Assembly (NCBI RefSeq): GCF_002433005.1
Contig: NZ_DJHF01000027.1
Span: forward strand, 22,946 to 39,453
DNA from: Acetomicrobium sp. UBA5826
GTDB lineage: Bacteria > Synergistota > Synergistia > Synergistales > Acetomicrobiaceae
Length of the DNA stretch: 16,508 nucleotides
Direction of reading: 5' to 3'
The notes below the pieces were generated by a model. The model saw nothing but the letters and a program-made list of their open reading frames with translations. It made no database searches and was not told the origin of the DNA. Position 1 is the first letter of the stretch; the number at the start of each line of letters is the position of its first letter. A program made the translations under genes and the position numbers. Positions 14,509-16,508 of the stretch are shown here, in pieces.

Positions 14509-14536
14509 CGCAATTCCCTCCATCCCTTCCGTTTCC

Positions 14537-14572
14537 ACCTCAAAAATGTTTCACGTGAAACATTTTTGAGGT
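14537..14572. other. parS: parS chromosome-partition site in a 36-bp perfect palindrome
   Basis: The core TGTTTCACGTGAAACA (14547-14562) is exactly the bacterial chromosomal parS consensus bound by ParB/Spo0J, which loads there and recruits SMC. The palindrome continues perfectly for 10 bp on each side, ACCTCAAAAA and its complement, to 36 bp in all. It lies between the divergent HIT and etfB genes. Minus-strand -10-like hexamers (TATAAT at 14582-14577 and 14603-14598) are next to it, so a HIT operon transcript could begin inside or beside the palindrome. Chromosomal parS sites cluster near the replication origin, so this window is probably origin-proximal. I saw no second copy in the window. 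Confidence 0.88.
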
Positions 14573-14666
14573 CCACATTATATATGGTTCCGCCTGGATT
14601 ATAACATGATCGTGGAATATCGGGTCCAGCGATCCAAAGGAGTATTTCAAAGACTTAACTAATGAG

Positions 14667-14694
14667 TTATGAGAACATGACATTGTGCTATAAT
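14667..14694 (+). promoter_or_regulatory. Probable extended -10 promoter of etfBA
   Basis: TGCTATAAT (14686-14694) is a perfect extended -10 element. A partial -35 (TTATGA, 14667-14672) lies 16 bp upstream. Transcription would begin near 14701, about 40 nt before the etfB ATG and its TTGGAGG ribosome binding site. The parS palindrome lies about 100 bp upstream. Confidence 0.6.
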
Positions 14695-14740
14695 ATGTGG
14701 CAATTTACAGGTTATCGCGAAAAATTGGAGGTAGCAAACC

Positions 14741-15523
14741 ATGAATATAATTGTGCTGACAAAGGTCGTGCCCGACATAGAAAGGGTGAAGTTCGACGCA
14801 GTCAGGGGAGTGGTGGACAGAAGTTCGGCACCACAGGAGATCAACCCCTTCGACCTCAACGCCATAGAGGAGGCCGTAAGGCTTAAAGAGCGTCACGGCG
14901 GGAGGATAACAGCCATATCCATGGGCCCGAGCGATGTAGAGCAAACCCTCAAGGACACCATAGCCAGGGGCGTCGACGAAGCCATTTTGCTCACGGACAA
15001 GAAGTTTGCGGGTTCTGACACCTTGGCGACCTCTTATGCCCTGTCTCAGGCGATTAAGTCCACAGGCGACTTCGACATAGTGATCTGCGGCGAAAAGACC
15101 GTGGACGGCGACACGGGACAAGTGGGAGGCGAGGTATCGGAGTGGCTTGGCATACCATACCTCCCCTATACGTCTAAGTTGAATTACGAAGATGGGAAAT
15201 TCAAGGCAAGAGTGGAGCTTGAGAACATCATATACGAGGTGGAGGCCAGCCCTCCATTGCTTGTCTCCGTCACCAAGGACATAAACACCCCACGCCTTCC
15301 GGGGTTCAGGGAAAAGCTCAATGCCAGAAAGACCCAGGTAAAGAAGATGGATGCCAAGGGGATCGAAGCCGACGAAGGTCGGCTGGGTTTTAACGGATCA
15401 CCAACATGGGTATACAAGATAGAGGTGCCAGAGGAAGGGCAGAGGGATTGCAAAATATATAAAGACCCCGAAAGCGGATTGAAGGAGATCATGATCATGT
15501 TGGAATCGAGGGATTTGATATGA
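14741..15523 (+). CDS. etfB: Electron transfer flavoprotein beta subunit
   Basis: Small subunit of the Etf heterodimer that passes electrons from or to acyl-CoA-type dehydrogenases; 260 aa, normal length. It has INPFDLNAIEEAVRLKE (34-50), the nucleotide-binding GSDTLATSYALSQAI (91-105) and CGEKTVDGDTGQVGGEVSEWLGIP (116-139), whose TVDGDTGQVG loop binds AMP in classical Etf or a second FAD in bifurcating Etf. Which applies cannot be decided by eye. The start ATG follows TTGGAGG. It overlaps etfA by 4 bp (ATGA). The dehydrogenase partner is presumably encoded beyond the window or elsewhere. Confidence 0.95.
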   Translation: MNIIVLTKVVPDIERVKFDAVRGVVDRSSAPQEINPFDLNAIEEAVRLKERHGGRITAISMGPSDVEQTLKDTIARGVDEAILLTDKKFAGSDTLATSYALSQAIKSTGDFDIVICGEKTVDGDTGQVGGEVSEWLGIPYLPYTSKLNYEDGKFKARVELENIIYEVEASPPLLVSVTKDINTPRLPGFREKLNARKTQVKKMDAKGIEADEGRLGFNGSPTWVYKIEVPEEGQRDCKIYKDPESGLKEIMIMLESRDLI

Positions 15524-16500
15524 CCGCTAATGATAAAAGAGAAATACTGGTCTTTGCCGAGCAACGCAGAGGCAGAGTTCACCCCGTCACAATTGAGCTT
15601 CTGGGCAAGGCCATTGAATTGAGCAATCGCCTTCCTCTCATGGTCTCATCGGTGCTCCTGGGGAGAGACGCGGAAGGCGAAGCGCAGGAGTTAATTTATT
15701 ATGGTTCAAAAAAGGTCTATCTCTTCGAAGACTCATCTTTGTATAATTACGATCCGATTTTATATAAGACGAATATCGTAGCTTTGGCAAAGGAGATAAA
15801 TCCCTACGCCATCCTCTTTGGATCGACCCATATAGGGAGGTCCCTTGCTCCTCGGGTTGCCGCTTCCTTGCGAACCGGCCTGACGGCAGATTGTACGAAT
15901 CTTTCAATAGACGAAGATGGGGCCTTTATCCAGATAAGGCCAGCCTTCACGGGAAATATATTGGCCCACATAAAGACCAAAACCTCTCCAAGTATGTCAA
16001 CGGTGCGATACAAGGTCATGCAGCGCGCCAAAAGGGACGAAAAAAGAGAGGGCACTATCGTGAAGATGACGCCGCTGCCCAATGCCCCCTCCTGGGAGGT
16101 AATTGACGAAAGAGTTATCGAGGGCATCAACCTTCCCGACGCTGAAGTCATAGTATCGGGCGGAAGGGGACTCAAAAGGGCGGAGGACTTCAAAATGTTA
16201 GAGGAGCTCGCGAAGCTTTTGGGAGGAGTCGTAGGATCGAGCAGGCCTCTCGTGGACGAAGGATGGATAGGGAAGGAACATCAAGTAGGTTTTAGTGGCA
16301 ATACGGTCAAGCCAAAACTTTACATCGCCTGCGGCATTTCGGGAAGTCCGCAGCATCTGGCCGGAATGAGGGACTCCGAAATGATAGTGGCCATAAACAG
16401 CGACCCGTCGGCCCCCATTTTCAGATACGCCGATATGGGGATCATCGGCGATATTTACGAGATAATACCCAAAATGATAGAAAAACTTAAAAGACGGTAA
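15520..16500 (+). CDS. etfA: Electron transfer flavoprotein alpha subunit
   Basis: Large Etf subunit, 326 aa. An N-terminal adenine-nucleotide-like domain (about 8-190) has FGSTHIGRSLAPRVAASL (100-117) and TGLTADCT (119-126). The C-terminal FAD domain has SGGRGLK (213-219), GSSRPLVDEGWI (239-250), HQVGFSGNTVKPKLYIACG (254-272) and GSPQHLAGM (275-283). The flavin-contacting Arg and the Ser/Thr positions of this signature are all present. There is no N-terminal ferredoxin extension, unlike some clostridial EtfA proteins. The ATG overlaps the etfB stop, with GAGGG just upstream, so translation is coupled. Only eight bases follow the stop in this window, so any third operon gene is unseen. Confidence 0.95.
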   Translation: MTANDKREILVFAEQRRGRVHPVTIELLGKAIELSNRLPLMVSSVLLGRDAEGEAQELIYYGSKKVYLFEDSSLYNYDPILYKTNIVALAKEINPYAILFGSTHIGRSLAPRVAASLRTGLTADCTNLSIDEDGAFIQIRPAFTGNILAHIKTKTSPSMSTVRYKVMQRAKRDEKREGTIVKMTPLPNAPSWEVIDERVIEGINLPDAEVIVSGGRGLKRAEDFKMLEELAKLLGGVVGSSRPLVDEGWIGKEHQVGFSGNTVKPKLYIACGISGSPQHLAGMRDSEMIVAINSDPSAPIFRYADMGIIGDIYEIIPKMIEKLKRR

Positions 16501-16508
16501 ATTACGGC

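Noticed and set aside
1..16508. CRISPR arrays, tRNAs, insertion sequences or phage genes
   Set aside because: I saw no repeated spacer-like units, cloverleaf sequences, transposase motifs or phage structural genes; the gene content is ordinary housekeeping and metabolism.

Overview
The window looks like chromosomal DNA of an anaerobic, diderm, amino-acid-fermenting bacterium. An Acetomicrobium-like member of the Synergistota would fit; that placement is an inference from gene content and protein style, not from a marker gene. The clues are a flavo-diiron protein, a catabolic-type glutamate dehydrogenase, electron-transfer flavoprotein genes, a periplasmic (non-lipoprotein) BMP binding protein, and salvage or uptake genes for purines, biotin, thiamin pyrimidine and queuosine precursor. 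Base composition is close to even. Several genes start at TTG or GTG behind strong GGAGG-type ribosome binding sites. I see no rRNA, tRNA, CRISPR array or insertion sequence.

Layout. 1-1961 (minus): a HAD-family phosphatase followed by a flavo-diiron protein. 2170-4237 (plus): glutamate dehydrogenase with a roughly 160-nt folded leader, a structured intergenic RNA, then tenA. 4234-6805 (minus): an SfsA nuclease fused to a GIY-YIG-like DUF123 domain, a family-4-like Fe-S uracil-DNA glycosylase, and a YhhQ-type transporter, in transcription order. 6840-7299: a gene-poor stretch with two hairpin terminators, a possible small RNA and a possible gene relic. 7300-11988 (minus): a four-gene BMP-type purine ABC importer, with a strong intrinsic terminator between the binding-protein gene and the rest. 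12303-12791 (plus): xanthine-guanine phosphoribosyltransferase, divergent from the importer. 12793-14508 (minus): HIT protein, YigZ/IMPACT protein, BioY. 14741-16500 (plus): etfB and etfA.

How the parts fit. The importer and the phosphoribosyltransferase form a divergent purine uptake and salvage unit: bases are brought in and converted to nucleotides with PRPP. Their shared control region holds a 9-bp inverted repeat carrying opposed -10-like hexamers. Glutamate dehydrogenase and EtfAB belong to redox and amino-acid metabolism, and the flavo-diiron protein is probably an O2 or NO scavenger. TenA, BioY and YhhQ are cofactor-salvage functions.

The most striking non-coding element is a 36-bp perfect palindrome between the divergent HIT and etfB genes. 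Its centre is an exact 16-bp consensus parS (ParB/Spo0J binding) site. It suggests that this segment lies in the origin-proximal part of the chromosome and takes part in chromosome segregation. I did not find a convincing wholly novel multi-gene system. The best second-look items are the parS palindrome, the intra-operon terminator, the SfsA-DUF123 fusion and the folded RNA leaders.
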